This document shows positions 24,901 through 39,900 of a DNA stretch of 64,000 bases, piece after piece; position 1 is the stretch's first letter; each line of letters begins with the position of its first letter. A program made the position numbers and the translations under genes. Source of the DNA: Siphonodentalium dalli. Its lineage: Eukaryota; Mollusca; Scaphopoda; Gadilida; Siphonodentaliidae. The DNA lies in contig CP136065.1 of NCBI GenBank assembly GCA_032622095.1, positions 206,810,151-206,874,150 of the forward strand. Direction: 5' to 3'. The notes below the pieces were generated by a model. That model was given only the letters and a program-made list of their open reading frames with translations. It was not told where the DNA came from and searched no databases.

Positions 24901-27900
24901 CCATCGCCGTCTCGATTGGTAGCTTATGATTAATCGTACGGCATTTACACAGTACAATTATATTGGTACGATTCAGTGTGTCGAGATAACTTTCAAAGGA
25001 TATACTGTGTTTAAATATACGGTACATTTTACCACGACTGCATATCTCTCCCCCAGGTTTCCCTGAATTCGGATATTAAACCACATTTCACATACGAAAT
25101 TAATTGGTTAACGTCAGTTACACGTCCTGCGCAGCAACTATGTGGCTGATTAAAATCATCTAGTAACCCCTGCATTCGGTTTATCTTGGAGATTGTGTCG
25201 TCAGATATGGATTGTGCTAATTCCAGTGGAACTTTTGGGAATCGATCAGCGTCACTATTGACAATATTGCACCAATATTGAACCATTCTGACTTTAAACA
25301 TTACCTCATGTGGTAGTTTGCCACTTTCACAATAAATCATAAAATTTGGGGTCGATGGTCTCAGTCCTAGAATATGTTTTAGGAATTTTCTCTGTACGCT
25401 CTCGAGTATGTCATTATTATCAAACCCCCATACTTCTCAGCCATAAAGAAGAATGGGTGTCACGTTTGTCTCAAATAGGTCGAGCTAATTGCCGATGGAA
25501 AAACAGTGTTTCCGAGATTTTCCCATTGTGGAATACATGGCCCGCGTGGCCTTATCCATTAATATTTTTTTCGCTGGGTTGAATGAGCCAGATTTGCAGA
25601 AACTTATGCCTAGGTAGTTAAACTGTTTGACAATATCAATCCTACTCCCTTTAAATGTGAATTTCGTTTTCTTTGTGAGACTACTTTTCGACATGTTTAG
25701 AATTTTAGTCTTATCAGTATTAACTGTCAATTTCCATTTGTCGCAATATTTTTAAAATTCATTTAATTGTTTTTGCAGTGCTTTTGGTGTCTCAGCCATG
25801 ATCACTGTATCATCAGCATATAATATTAAAAATATTTTCAGGTAACAACCCAGTCGGTTCTCAATTTCACTATTAATTTTACGTAAGCCGATCACATTTT
25901 GTTTGGACAGGTAGCCTTCCATATCATTGATGTATACCGAGAAGAGGAGAGGTGATAAATTCACTCCTTGTCTAACCCCAGAGCAACATGGGAAATATTC
26001 AGAACGGTCACCATTTAACTGAACACAAGACATAATGTGTTGGTACATATTTTGGACAATTATCAAAATGTTCCCACTAATTCCAGGTTTAATCAGCTTA
26101 GACCACAATGCCTGCCTCCATACCATGTCAAATGGCTTTTTGAAACGATGAAGGCGCATATGAGTTTCTTGTTTAGTTTCCTACTGATATCAGACAATAG
26201 GTGTAATATGAAAATATTATCCACAGTGTAATGATCCTTTCTAAATCCTGCTTGGTTCTCCAATATAGTACGACGGTTTGTCAAAAGTTTAGTGAAGAGT
26301 TTACCTAGACAACTGAGAATCGAGATTGGTCTGTAATTACAAGGATCAGCTGAATCTCCCTTGTTCTTGTATAAGGGAATAATCGATCCCAGTACCCAAT
26401 CTTCTGGAATTACACCCGAATCCAGAATTACATTAAAAAGTTTATAGTAAAGTTCCATCATCATTTCAAAAGTACATTTTATATACTCATTCATAATACA
26501 GTCATGACCTGAGGATTTCACCATTTTTTACGATTTTAATAGCGCAACTTATTTCTTCGCGGGTAATGGCATTATTCAGGTCTGCATTTGGATTCAGATT
26601 CGAGTTCTGACAAATAAATGTATCCAGAGAGGTGTCATCTTCGTAAGTAATAGCATTAATACTGCGGAAATAATTTTCGAGAGAACTCAAATTTATATTC
26701 AGACGCCGATGCGGTGTAACATCTTTAAATCTTCTCCAAAATTATCGAGCATTGAAACGTTTCATTGCCGCCATATCGCGCGATATTGTATCGCGATGGA
26801 GATTTATAACTGTATCCATTTGTTGTTTATAGAAGACCGAGCTTAGTTTCATTTCTATTTCAGAGGGAGCATTTCGTCGCGATTTATATTCACGAATCGC
26901 TTTGCGGTAAGCTCGGCGAGCGTATCGACATGCTTTATTGAACCATGGCTTGTTTACTGTATGCGATATCATGGTATTATGCGGACGGGGTGTGTGTGTG
27001 ACGCATGAGTGCTCGGCTGATTTCATAAACACTTCTGTGACTGATTTAACAATCGTATTAATTTGAACTGGCGTTACATTATTCGACGAGTAGGAGCATA
27101 GCGTCCTGTGTGTTTCATTCAGTTTAGTTAAATCCATATTAAAAAAAAAGTAGGATATTTTACATGCGTCCCATTGCCTGATTTGGTTCATGTGCATTGT
27201 TGGTTCGGGTACGGTTTCGCTATTATCACCAAATGCCAAATGCGTAGACAATGGGGAGTGTACGTCAGAGAACACTGAGCTGAACGGATACCCTTGGAAG
27301 TTTTTAACTAATGGTAGGGCTATAGCCGAACAAATTGTATAGTCAACTACGGAAGCGTCACGGCATGTTTCCGCAATCACTACCAAATCTACCGTTTAGT
27401 ATGAGAAATCCATTGTGTTGACACATATTCAGGAGTAATCGCCAATATTGGTTCCTAGAGCCGTCCTGGCTCTCTTTTATCAGTGGAGTGTTTGTGATAT
27501 CAAGATAAAATAACTGTTCGTAGCTCAAACTAAGCAAAGGTGGTAAATTAGCCACTATCAGATTTTCTTCAATGTCATCGATACAAACATCGAGGTCGGA
27601 TGCAGTTCGAGCATTAAAATCACCTGTAAGAAAAATGTTATTCGTTCGGTTAGTCAATGTAATATCGTGGGGTTAGAGCAACAAGGTACCATGTCGACTT
27701 TTTGGTGAAAATTAGTTTTTTTGTTAATTGGGATGCAAATTAATTATACTTTCATGTGTAAAAATACTGGAGATCAATTTGACTAATTAATTAGTCTACT
27801 CATTAATTACCACAAGGTACCACCTTGGTTATTGCCAATATGTTTAGAGCAACAAGGTACCATGTGGGTATTGTTGCATGCAACAAGGTGCTATCTTGGA

Positions 27901-30900
27901 TATTGCACCTTGTTGCTGATAAGAATTAAATTGGTATAAATTTCTACCACTTAAAACTTATAGCACCTGGTTGTTGGCTTGTTAACAGATATCACAACAT
28001 GTGTTTTTGTATAATGATAAGGAAGCCTGTACATATAAAATCTGAGTGTTTGTTGGAATGTAACATACATTGTTCACTTAACTAGGAGTTCACTAGGACA
28101 ATGGAGTATACTACATTCTTTACCTCACACATACTAACTGACCGAGTCTGAAGCACTGAAGATAAACACTGGCATTTTTAAAGGTATGCTATTATGGTTT
28201 TTATACCCTTTGTCTTGTATATTGTGCACTTCGAATGTATAATGTCCAATTAGCAGTTAATTCCAATCGGTGCTAATGGCTGACATGTGAACTTAAAGGT
28301 ATAAAACATGTGATGGCTCAATTTAATTTGGCATTTTATTGAGTGTTTACCCATTTTGTCATACTAGTAATATGCATCTATGTAATAATCAAGTCAATTA
28401 TTTTAACTTCTGCCTAAATTATGAGACCACCACCTGTACTTTACAGTAAATTTTGACGTCCATGTCAACATTTCTAGTCAATAGCTTGTTTACAATGTAT
28501 ATTTGTGGTAATTTTTCGTGTTGTCCCAAATATTTTCTTTAAATCTATGGTTGTGACCAATGAGATAATTTATTATTTACACTTATTATTTCAGATGTCT
28601 GCTCAGTATCAAGGTGATGTGGATTATGCCTGGTCAAACGTATCAGACTCTGTATTTGACGACCAGATAGATAAACTTGAGATGTCACAGAGGAGTTTGA
28701 CTTCTACTGTTGATTCGGAAAGTTCGGATGATGTACCATTAGCTCGACTTGCCAAGAGACTCAAAAATAAACAAACCGTTTCATGTACTGACGAGGATAC
28801 ACAGGAGTCATTTAGCGATGACATAGAAAGATGCTGTGTCTGACTGGTCAAACGTATCAGACTCTGTATTTCACGATTAGATGGATAAACTTGAGATGTC
28901 ATAGACGAACTTGACTTCTGCTGTTTACTCAGATAGTTTGGATGATGTACCATTAGCTCGACTTGCCAAGAGACCAATGAAAGATTATTTGAAATCATCA
29001 GATTCTGACAATGTTATACCTCATGAAAAATCGGAAAAGGTGGGACAGAGTAAAACATTTCGCAAACAGAAGCGTAAATGCATAAAAATAAGTAAGGTTT
29101 AGTCTAAACTTTAGAGCACAAGAATTGATTTTTACCATAATTAATCGAGTCAAAGATGAGATATATTCTGGTAAAGAAATATTCGCGTGCTCTGGCCGAC
29201 TTAGAGCACAATTGATCCCACATTATGCAATCAACTGGAAATGTGCCGTTGGGCGTGTTTTGACCACGACGCACAATCCACGTGCTGGCCGCGATTGGAC
29301 ACAATAGCCAGTTAGCCACGCCCAACAACATGATTAACATGAACTAATCGCCGTTGAATGCGAATAGATATGTCCAAAACAACACGGACTGGTCCCACTT
29401 TGAAGCGCCCGTGCGATTAGTCTGTTATGAGTTGCGTGTGCCTAACAATGGGATAATCACTGAACTATTACTTCACCAGCCTTGGGAATTGGTGTGCTTT
29501 ACCAAAAATCAGGGAATGATTGCAACAATGGGATTGTGCTCTAAAAATAAATACACACCCAGTAGTTGACTCAAAGATTGCGAAGAAGAAATCAAGTAGA
29601 AACTCAAAAATATGTGGTGTGATAGAAAAGTATCACCATCATAGCCATGACAATTTGTTAACAAGTAATCACCGCATCCGAGTATCAGTCAGGTCCGATG
29701 GAAACTGTTTTATGCATGCCGTTTTGCCACAGCTGAGTAATGATCAACCATCTATTACTGTCGATAGTCTTAGAGAGTCATTGTCTATTCATCTGATGGA
29801 CAACTACCCACACTATAAACAGTTTGTGGTTACAGAATCAGATGAGCGCCAGCAAGAGGACAATTACAATCACGAAATACTAAATCTTAGGAACAATTCA
29901 ACATGGAAAACAGAAAATAATATAAATATATTGCATGAAACTTGCATGGTTAACAAATAATTATGCTAATGAATACTAATTGCTCTGGTTATCTTTTTTG
30001 GCTTCAATTATGTGATGAGATGTTTGCAAAAAAATGAATGCAGCAGGTGTCATGTCATGAGATGGAACCTTGTTGCATTCAGAATATTCCAAAACGAGTT
30101 ATGCAACAAGGTACTATCTTATAAATGACCTTGAATTCACGTATTGCCCTTGACCGTTAACCTTCAAAATTTGGTGTAAACTAAAGTTCATCAGGGTCAA
30201 TAATATGGCAACAAAGACTCAATACGCAGACCAATGGTATTTGTTAATCGATAACTTTAAACTTTGTTTTGCGATTATCTCAGAACTTTAAAAAACCTAC
30301 ATGGTACCTTGTTGCTCTAACCCCACGATATATTCGTTCACTATCTCATCGAAAGAGTCCTTAGTTGTATATTTGCTACCTTCGGGAGGTATGTACACAA
30401 CTCCAATTATAATATGAGAGATAAGTCCAGTCGATGAGTTAATTTTCTTTATCTCTACCCAGCTGACATATTCAGACTTAGTATCTATAATATTTGAAAA
30501 ATAATAATTTCATTTTTCAATCCAATGACAATACCACCTGATCTAGTATTTGACAGAGTTTTTCTATTTTTCATGAATAATTTGAAACCCGATAATTCTA
30601 AAAGGTCGCAATCCGTCAGTTTTTGTATCTACGAAGCATAGTAGGTCGTGGTCTTCACACAAATTACTAAATTCTGGATATTTGAGTCGTTGTCTAAGGC
30701 CACACACGTTCAATGTAAGTATTTTTACGTGGTGCGATGGATCGGAAGCAATCATATGTTTGTTACTTGTGCATGTATCTGTTATTAGTGCACATGTATT
30801 AACTGAGTCATATATAGTTTCTCGAGCCTCTCTAAGGACGTTCGATAACTCGTAATTAATACTACACATGTCGGGTACGTCAGTTTGGTTATGTGAATCA

Positions 30901-33900
30901 ATAGAAATGTTATATGCGATAACCGAAACCGGTGGTGCGATCCAAATGCTGATAGTGCACGAATTCTGTTTTCTGTCGGAATTAAATGTAAAAACATCAA
31001 CCGTTTCATCTGGCAATAAATATAACTGTGTGCCAACTGCCCATATCTCATTATTCTGTCCCGTATTCGGTCGTATTCGTAGTCGGTTTCGGATGTGTGT
31101 GCTTTACCCGAATCGACGACCCTATCTTCCTGCGTGTACAATTCTAGCGGTAATGATTAGCATGGTGAGAGTCTGCGCTTATTGCGATAGTGTCGACCGC
31201 TTGTCGGGTCACGTGCTCAGCACATGCTTTGTCTGAATAAAAATAGTCTGCATGGGACAGACAGGATATATAATCGCAAAGGGCTTGGTCTGCAGTTATT
31301 CTTTCTGGAAATGACACAGGTTCCAGAGCATTTCGTAAAACGTACGATGCTTCATCGCCCGGCTGTGGCAAGTAAATATAATTACAGTTCGCGTTTAAAT
31401 GTTTCGTATTAATCGGCCCAGATGCACACGGATTTGAATGCGCAGTGAACACGTGGTTGTTGTCATTAATATACTCAATACAAACTTGGTTTGAGTCGCA
31501 TGTGTCGTCACGAAATGCATGCACTCGATGTTCTTGCTGAGTACAATCAACTGTAACGTTATCGTATTGGCTAATGTCGCTCGAGACATTATCAACGAAC
31601 GGGAGGTCATTGCAGCTGTTAGTAGTAGGCGTGTTGCTGCGATTAGAAATGCCATAACAACCAACTGATTGGTTCGGATTATCGTTCACGTGATCGAATG
31701 CATTTGGGTGAATATTATTTAATTTTTATATATTTCAACCTTTTTTTGAATATGAAATTCAATCGTTATCTGTTGAACGATTACTAGCTTGAATTTTGGG
31801 ACGTGGTTACACGGTTTTCATTTGGGTGCGGCGTCAAGCTTTGAAGTTTTAACTGTATCCCCTCAATTCTGCAAACTGTCCTGCATCCCATTTCGGGTTA
31901 GCAAACTTGTCATTCTCCAACTGCATTTCTTGATTTTCTCTTGTGTTTTGCCCATCCATGTTAGTTGTTATTTTACAGAAGACGCGATTACTCACATTGA
32001 AATAATTATCGTTCTTCACGTCCATTCTATTATTCGTAGAACTTTCTTCTAATTGACCTTAATTTAATTTAGAAATAGACCGATAAATTATTTCTATAAC
32101 TTTATTTTGCTTGGCAATCAACATGTTATATTTAAATATTGATGTGGAAATGTAAATTCCGTTTGGGCAATTCCAACTAGGAATTTATAATTGCACTTGT
32201 AACCAAACCAAATCTGGAAAATTATATTTGGGCTGCAAGTATATATATATACAACTGGTATACCTCAAGCTTTCCAATTGTTGTATACATGTCTCGCCGA
32301 ACATCCGCTATGGTGGTCATTTTTCCAAATTATGACACTTTTAGTACAAATATTCACTAAATATAAGAACGATTTTAATTTTAACATCAATTCTTCCCTT
32401 TTGATGTCGCTGGATGATTAACATGTCGAATGTTGTTCATCCACTGGAAGATACCCACACGGTGTTTCCACCCCTGGTTAAATAGTCCTGCTCAGTTGCT
32501 ATGATGCTGTTGTGTCCAGCTGATTTGCTATTATGCTGGTAGGGGACAACTGATGCTGTTAAATAATATATATTAATATTTTCCTAAGTTTTGTTATATA
32601 GCTGTGTTTGGCTAATCAGCTTTGAGAGAAAAAAGCTAATGTGTGAATGAAACATCAAACACATGTATATATTTTTAATAACTTAATCCTGGCTGCTCGT
32701 ATGTTTGCAAAAGCGACATGATTCTATATTCGATCACTTGAATTATTCTTTCTGTGGCTTTATGTGGCATGATAATTTTAGCGTATTTATCGATCTACAT
32801 GCATGTTGAGACCTGGAACCGTACCGCTATGTAATAAAACGAGCATAATTTGGATCTTCAAACCACCCGTCCCTTAAAATGTCTTACAATATATGTTTTC
32901 AATGTTTTATAAACATTATAGCCTTTCTCCATTTGTTCGTATTAGCCACAGGTCGGGAAAATGACACCTAAGAATTAATAACGGTACATTTTCAAAACAT
33001 CATAACTTTGCTCTACCAACATTATAGTAATTCACCGGGACACATCAGCATCAAAGCAGGACCACTTAACCATAAGTGTTTATTCCTTTTCCGAGGTGGC
33101 CATTATTTTACCGGTCATTATTCAGAGAATGCACAGTTGAGCTAATAATGACTCGCAAAATAATTACCACCTCGGCGAGCTAACACCTCGGCGTTTTCGG
33201 TGGAGGACATTCGTCAGGATAATACTCAAGCGACAACAATAGGCAGACGCGCAAGTGGGTTTTAAATTGGGTTGAAGTAACTGGTGATATACATTCAATT
33301 TGGGGATATGAAACAGTTCAATCAGAATCACCAGAAAAAATGTCTGGAGTGTATTGTTCCTTACTCGCTTTCGTTGCTGTTCAGGTGAATGCTGAATATC
33401 ACATATTTGGTCCGAGAATTTCCTCTCTAGTTCCTTTTTACCTTTTGGGCTGAGGTGGACTCCTGATGTGTCCTCTTTATTGAACAGTAATTTCACCAAA
33501 TTTCCTTCCTTGGTGAATATCGAATCATTGTCTATGAAGTCAAATTCACTGGTTGAGTCACAGAATAGCCTTATAAATTATTCACAGCGGTTGCAGTTGT
33601 ATGGTGCGGTTCCGATTTCCCACCTGGCAGACTTCGTGGAGGAATGCTGCATATATTAATCACAGCATTTGGAAACTCTTTTTGGAGAGGAATCAAGGCT
33701 TTGTCAAACCACATGATGACCGCACCTGTACTAGCTGCTGTATGAGTGATGTCATTGGTACCAAGTTCTATAGTTAATGAGTTTATGTCTTTGGTCGCGA
33801 AATCCTTGGAACTCTTGGCATTGGCTATCAGTGTGTCTATCTTTTCATAAGAGGCTCCCGATATGAAAATAACTCGCGCGTTTGGTTTGTCAAGTGTAAC

Positions 33901-36900
33901 ATTTCGGCAATTACTTGCCCCGAATACCAACGAGTCAATCTTGAGTGGATTGACATCCTCGGGTTTGTGTTGTGTCTCGTTAGGTGGCTTGTTGTTGCCC
34001 ATTGATGCAGTTATTTTGATTGCTTCTCGGCGCTCACGATCCTTGTTTTACATCGCGTTTAACGGGTTCCGGTGGTAGGCGTGGATCACCATTGTTGACA
34101 TTCGGGTGTGAACTTTCGCGCATGCGAACACACGAATCGGCTTTCTGTCCTGGGTTGCAACACCGTCGGCAAACAATTTGATTGGAGCACGAGCCAATTA
34201 CAGGGTCATCTTGAAGACATCTGGTGCAATAAGACGGTGGAGGGCGTGCCTTCTGTGAACATAATTGACCCCAATAATGGCTGTCACTACATGCGTCGCA
34301 TTTTATTTTAGTTTTGTCCGACTGCACTTTAACTTCAAATCCATCGATTTCCATAATATGCAGGATGTCTGTGCAGTTCTTATTGAGTATAGTTCTGCTC
34401 CCCGTTTGCACGTGTTCGGCCCCCTCTTAACAACTCTCCTATACGAGTCGTCCACAACCTTTCCATCAGCAGACATGCAGTCTATAAATAGGTATTCGCT
34501 GACATCGATATGGGTGCCAATAGATGCTATTCAATGACGTCACGATAGCAGATGAATTTTACTTCCGGTCGCCATTTGTAGGTGTAACAAAGCAAGCGTA
34601 TTTTATTCACAAACAATTTTACTTTTCAACGTTATATTAGTTAATATAAACTTAATTGAATATGGCATCTAAACTTCGTAAAGGAGAACTGTATGCCGAC
34701 ACACTCGACGCCGTATCGAGACAAAGATACAACATAAAGCTGGACATGATCGGTGGAATTGATCCGTATTTACAGTCGAAAGATAAGTGGAAGTTTGACA
34801 ACAAAGGATTACCCGAAGTGACTTATCCGGACATCGTAAATTACCTCGTATTCACAGTCAGCGCTTACACTCTTGAGCAAATAAAAAACTTTAAATCTTT
34901 AGAAGCGCATGCTTACTTCACAAGCGGTTTTGTTTCTGATTGAAATATATGTCTGCAGGAAACAAAATTCTTCTGGCAGCTAAAGTGAAACACTCACAAA
35001 GAATGAATGACCCTGCACTGAATCCATGGGTCATAGCTGAGAAATGTGGCACAGTGCTCGCTGCCCATTGTAACTGCATGGCAGGACTAGGTGAGTCATG
35101 CAGTCATTTTGGTGCCACATTATTTGCAGCGAAGGCCGCTGTGGAGATAAGAAAGTCATGCACAGTAACGCAAGAGCCTGCTTATTGGTTACTGCCGAGC
35201 AAAATGACCAAAATAAACTATGACCGGGTCCGTGACATTGATTTCACATCTGCCAAATCCTTGAAGCGGAAACACGATAATATGATGTCGCCATGTTTAA
35301 CCCCAAAGAGGACACCGACAGCACTTCCAACAGTTCGACCACCGACAACCACTGAATTAACGACATTATTCAACAGACTCCATGCATCAGAAGCAAAGCC
35401 AGCTGTTTAACGGTTACTCCAGGATATGCACACCATTACATCCCTTCATGTTTAAGTGATACATATCCAATCATTCTATCACACTTGTATGATGATCTGA
35501 ATCTAGGAAATTCCATGGAGGAGATAAGTGAACATGCAAATAATGTTTTTAAGAACCTTACTGTTACAGAAGACCAGGCTCGAAAGGTGGAACAAAACAC
35601 ACGGATGCAGGCTGACAGTAAGCTCTGGTTTAAGTTTAGAACGGGGCGGTTAACTTCCTCGCGAGTGAAAGCAGTCTGCAGGACCAATATCGACAAACCA
35701 TCAATAAGTTTGTTGAAGGCGATATGCTATCCACTGGAATCAAAGTTTTCAACAAAGGCGACTCGGTGGGGATGTGACCATGAGAAATCAGCAATCCAAC
35801 AATACACGGAACTGATGACAAAGGCACATTGTAATTTCACTGTGAGTGACAGTGGCTTTGTTATAAATCCAGAGTTCCCTTACATCGGTGCATCACCAGA
35901 CTCTGTTGTATCTTGTGACTGATGCGTGCAAGGCATTGTTGAAATTAAATGCCCTTTTTGTGTCAAAGATGGAATCTTAGCCGAGACACTTGATAAAAAA
36001 TCATGCTTGGAACAGATCGATGGAAAATTAAGGCTGAAAAATACCCATGCATACTACTATCAAGTGCAAACTCAGTTATTTGTATGTAGACGTGAGTTTT
36101 GTGATTTTGTGGTGTGGACTGAAAAGGACTATTTCTCTGAGAGAATTGAACCTAAATGCGAACTCTGGACACAGACAATTTTGCCTGGAACAGAATGCTT
36201 TTTTAAAATGAAAGTGTCAATGACACTATAGCTCAACTTTGTAAAGAAGGTAATTTTTTTGTGATGAACAATGAATAGAGAGATTAAAAAGGAGTGTAAA
36301 AATGAGCAGTAAAGAATTTAGTCACACACAGAGTAAAATCCAAGATGGCTGCTGGCGGCCATGTTTTTTGGCCGAATAACCCCAAAATGACTCGTTCCCA
36401 TATACATGTTATTGTTAACATCCATGACAAATTTCATGATGATCAGACTAAAGGTACGACCTGTAGCCCGTGCTAAAGGATTTAGTCATACAAAGAGTAA
36501 AATCCAAGATGGCTGCTTGCGGCCATGTTTTTTGGCCGAATGACCCCCAAATGACTCATTCCCATCTACATGTCAATATTAACATCCATGACAAATGTTA
36601 TGATGATCAGACTAAAGGTACGACCTGTAGCCCGTGCTAAAGGATTTAGTCATACAAAGAGTAAAATCTAAGATGGCTGTCGGCGGCCATGTTTTTTGGC
36701 CGAATGACCCCAAAATTACTCGTTCCCATCTACAAGTCAATATTAACACCCACAACAAATGTCATGATGATCAGATGAACAGTACGACCTGTAGCCCGTG
36801 CTAATGGATTGAATTTTGAAATCAAAGATGGCCGCTGGTGGCCATGTTTTTCGTCCGAATGACCCCAAAATGACTCGTTCCCATCTACATTCCAATTAAA

Positions 36901-39900
36901 ACAGCCATGAAAAATTTCATGATGATCAGACTCAAGGTACGACATGTAGTCCGTGCTAAAGGATTTAGTCATACAAAGAGTAAAATCCAAGATGGCTGCT
37001 TGCGGCCATGTTTTTTGGCCGAATGACCCCCAAATGACTCATTCCCATCTACATGTCAATATTAACATCCATGACAAATGTTATGATGATCAGACTAAAG
37101 GTACGACCTGTAGCCCGTGCTAAAGGATTTAGTCATACAAAGAGTAAAATCTAAGATGGCTGTCGGCGGCCATGTTTTTTGGCCGAATGACCCCAAAATT
37201 ACTCGTTCCCATCTACAAGTCAATATTAACACCCACAACAAATGTCATGATGATCAGATGAACAGTACGACCTGTAGCCCGTGCTAATGGATTGAATTTT
37301 GAAATCCAAGATGGCCACTGGCGGCCATGTTTTTTTCCGAATGAACCAAAAATGACTCGTTCCCATCTACATTCAAATTTTAACAGCCATGACAAATTTT
37401 ATGATGATCAGAATAAAGGTACGACCTGTTGCCCGTGCTAAAGGATTTAGTCATGCAAAGAGTAAAATCTAAGATGGCTGCCAGCGGCCATGAATTTTGG
37501 CCGAATGACCCCAAAATTAATCGTTCCCATCTACATGTCAATATTAACATCCATGACAAATTTCATTATGATCAGACGAACAGTACGACCTGTAGCCCGT
37601 GCTAATGAATTGAATTTTGAAATCAAAGATGGCCGCTGGCGGCCATGTTTTTCGGCCGAATGACCCCAAAATACCTCGTTCCCATCTACATGTCATTGTT
37701 AACATCCATGACAAATTTTATGATGATCAGACTAAAGGTATGACCTGTAGCCCGTGCTAAAGGATTTAGTCATACAAAGAGTAAAATCCAAGATGGATGC
37801 TACGGCCATGTTTTTTGGCTGAATGACCCCAAAATTACTCGTTCCCATCTACATGTTAATATTAACAACCATGACAAATTTCATGAAGATCAGACGAACA
37901 GTACGACCTGTAGCCCGTGCTAATGGATTGAATTTTGAAATCAAAGATGGCCGCTGGTGGCCATGTTTTTCGTCCGAATGACCCCAAAATGACTCGTTCC
38001 CATCTACATTCCAATTAAAACAGCCATGAAAAAATTCATGATGATCAGACTCAAGGTACGACATGTAGTCCGTGCTAAAGGATTTAGTCATACAAAGAGT
38101 AAAATCCAAGATGGCTGCTTGCGGCCATGTTTTTTGGCCGAATGACCCCCAAATGACTCATTCCCATCTACATGTCAATATTAACATCCATGACAAATGT
38201 TATGATGATCAGACTAAAGGTACGACCTGTAGCCCGTGCTAAAGGATTTAGTCATACAAAGAGTAAAATCTAAGATGGCTGTCGGCGGCCATGTTTTTTG
38301 GCCGAATGACCCCAAAATTACTCGTTCCCATCTACAAGTCAATATTAACACCCACAACAAATGTCATGATGATCAGATGAACAGTACGACCTGTAGCCCG
38401 TGCTAATGGATTGAATTTTGAAATCCAAGATGGCCACTGGCGGCCATGTTTTTTTCCGAATGAACCAAAAATGACTCGTTCCCATCTACATTCAAATTTT
38501 AACAGCCATGACAAATTTTATGATGATCAGAATAAAGGTACGACCTGTTGCCCGTGCTAAAGGATTTAGTCATGCAAAGAGTAAAATCTAAGATGGCTGC
38601 CAGCGGCCATGAATTTTGGCCGAATGACCCCAAAATTAATCGTTCCCATCTACATGTCAATATTAACATCCATGACAAATTTCATTATGATCAGACGAAC
38701 AGTACGACCTGTAGCCCGTGCTAATGAATTGAATTTTGAAATCAAAGATGGCCGCTGGCGGCCATGTTTTTCGGCCGAATGACCCCAAAATACCTCGTTC
38801 CCATCTACATGTCATTGTTAACATCCATGACAAATTTTATGATGATCAGACTAAAGGTATGACCTGTAGCCCGTGCTAAAGGATTTAGTCATACAAAGAG
38901 TAAAATCCAAGATGGATGCTACGGCCATGTTTTTTGGCTGAATGACCCCAAAATTACTCGTTCCCATCTACATGTTAATATTAACAACCATGACAAATTT
39001 CATGAAGATCAGACGAACAGTACGACCTGTAGCCCGTGCTAATGGATTGAATTTTGAAATCAAAGATGGCCGCTGGTGGCCATGTTTTTCGTCCGAATGA
39101 CCCCAAAATGACTCGTTCCCATCTACATTCCAATTAAAACAGCCATGAAAAATTTCATGATGATCAGACTCAAGGTACGACATGTAGTCCGTGCTAAAGG
39201 ATTTAGTCATACAAAGAGTAAAATCCAAGATGGCTGCTGCTGGCCATTTTTTTTGGCCAAATGACCCCAAAATGACTCGTTCCCATCTACATGTCAATAT
39301 TAACATCCATGACAAATGTTATGATGATCAGACTAAAGGTACGACCTGTAGACCGTGCTAAAGGATTTAGTCATACAAAGAGTAAAATCTAAGATGGCTG
39401 TCGGCGGCCATGTTTTTTGGCCGAATGACCCCAAAATTACTCGTTCCCATCTACAAGTCAATATTAACACCCACAACAAATGTCATGATGATCAGATGAA
39501 CAGTACGACCTGTATCCCGTGCTAATGGATTGAATTTTGAAATCCAAGATGGCCACTGGCGGCCATGTTTTTTTTCCGAATGAACCAAAAATGACTCGTT
39601 CCCATCTGCATTCAAATTTTAACAGCCATGACAAATTTTATGATGATCAGAATAAAGGAACGACCTGTAGCCCGTGCTAAAGGATTTAGTCATACAAAGA
39701 GTAAAATCCAAGATGGCTGCTGGTGGCCATGTTTTTTGGCCGAATGGCCCCAAAATGCTCGTTCCCATTTAGATGTCATTGTTAACATCCATAACAAAGT
39801 TCATGATGATCTGACCAAAGGTACGACCTGTAGCCCGTGCTAAAGGATTTAGTCATGCAAAGAGTAAAATCTAAGATGGCTGCCAGCGGCCATGTTTTTT

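Larger units (their letters stand above)
27662..30331. mobile_element. TIR DNA element (about 2.67 kb) inserted in the LINE, carrying an OTU-like gene
   Basis: Perfect 29-bp inverted termini: 27666-27694 starts CGTGGGGTTAGAGCAACAAG, and 30299-30327 is its exact complement. Both are bounded by ATAT, so target duplication and TIR cannot be separated. The motif CAACAAGGT(A/G)CC recurs subterminally at about 27680, 27812, 27850, 27879, 27905 (inverted), 30070 (inverted), 30102 and 30309. Inside are an acidic-repeat ORF and an OTU-like fragment; no DDE transposase recognised. It splits the LINE endonuclease, so it is younger than the LINE. Confidence 0.87.
24650..34500 (-). mobile_element. Large minus-strand LINE, interrupted by other insertions
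   Basis: Read from right to left: cysteine-rich and SGNH-esterase-like ORF1 remnants (34411-33164), ORF2 N-terminal region (31689-31144), endonuclease (31016-30340), interruption by a TIR element, endonuclease continued (27657-27250), linker, RT (26524-25485) and a C-terminal region with [15 protein letters not shown] near 24880. Coding parts are in broken frames. About 31700-33120 between ORF1 and ORF2 is unexplained and holds an inverted-repeat insert, so this could be two nested LINE copies rather than one. Confidence 0.78.
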
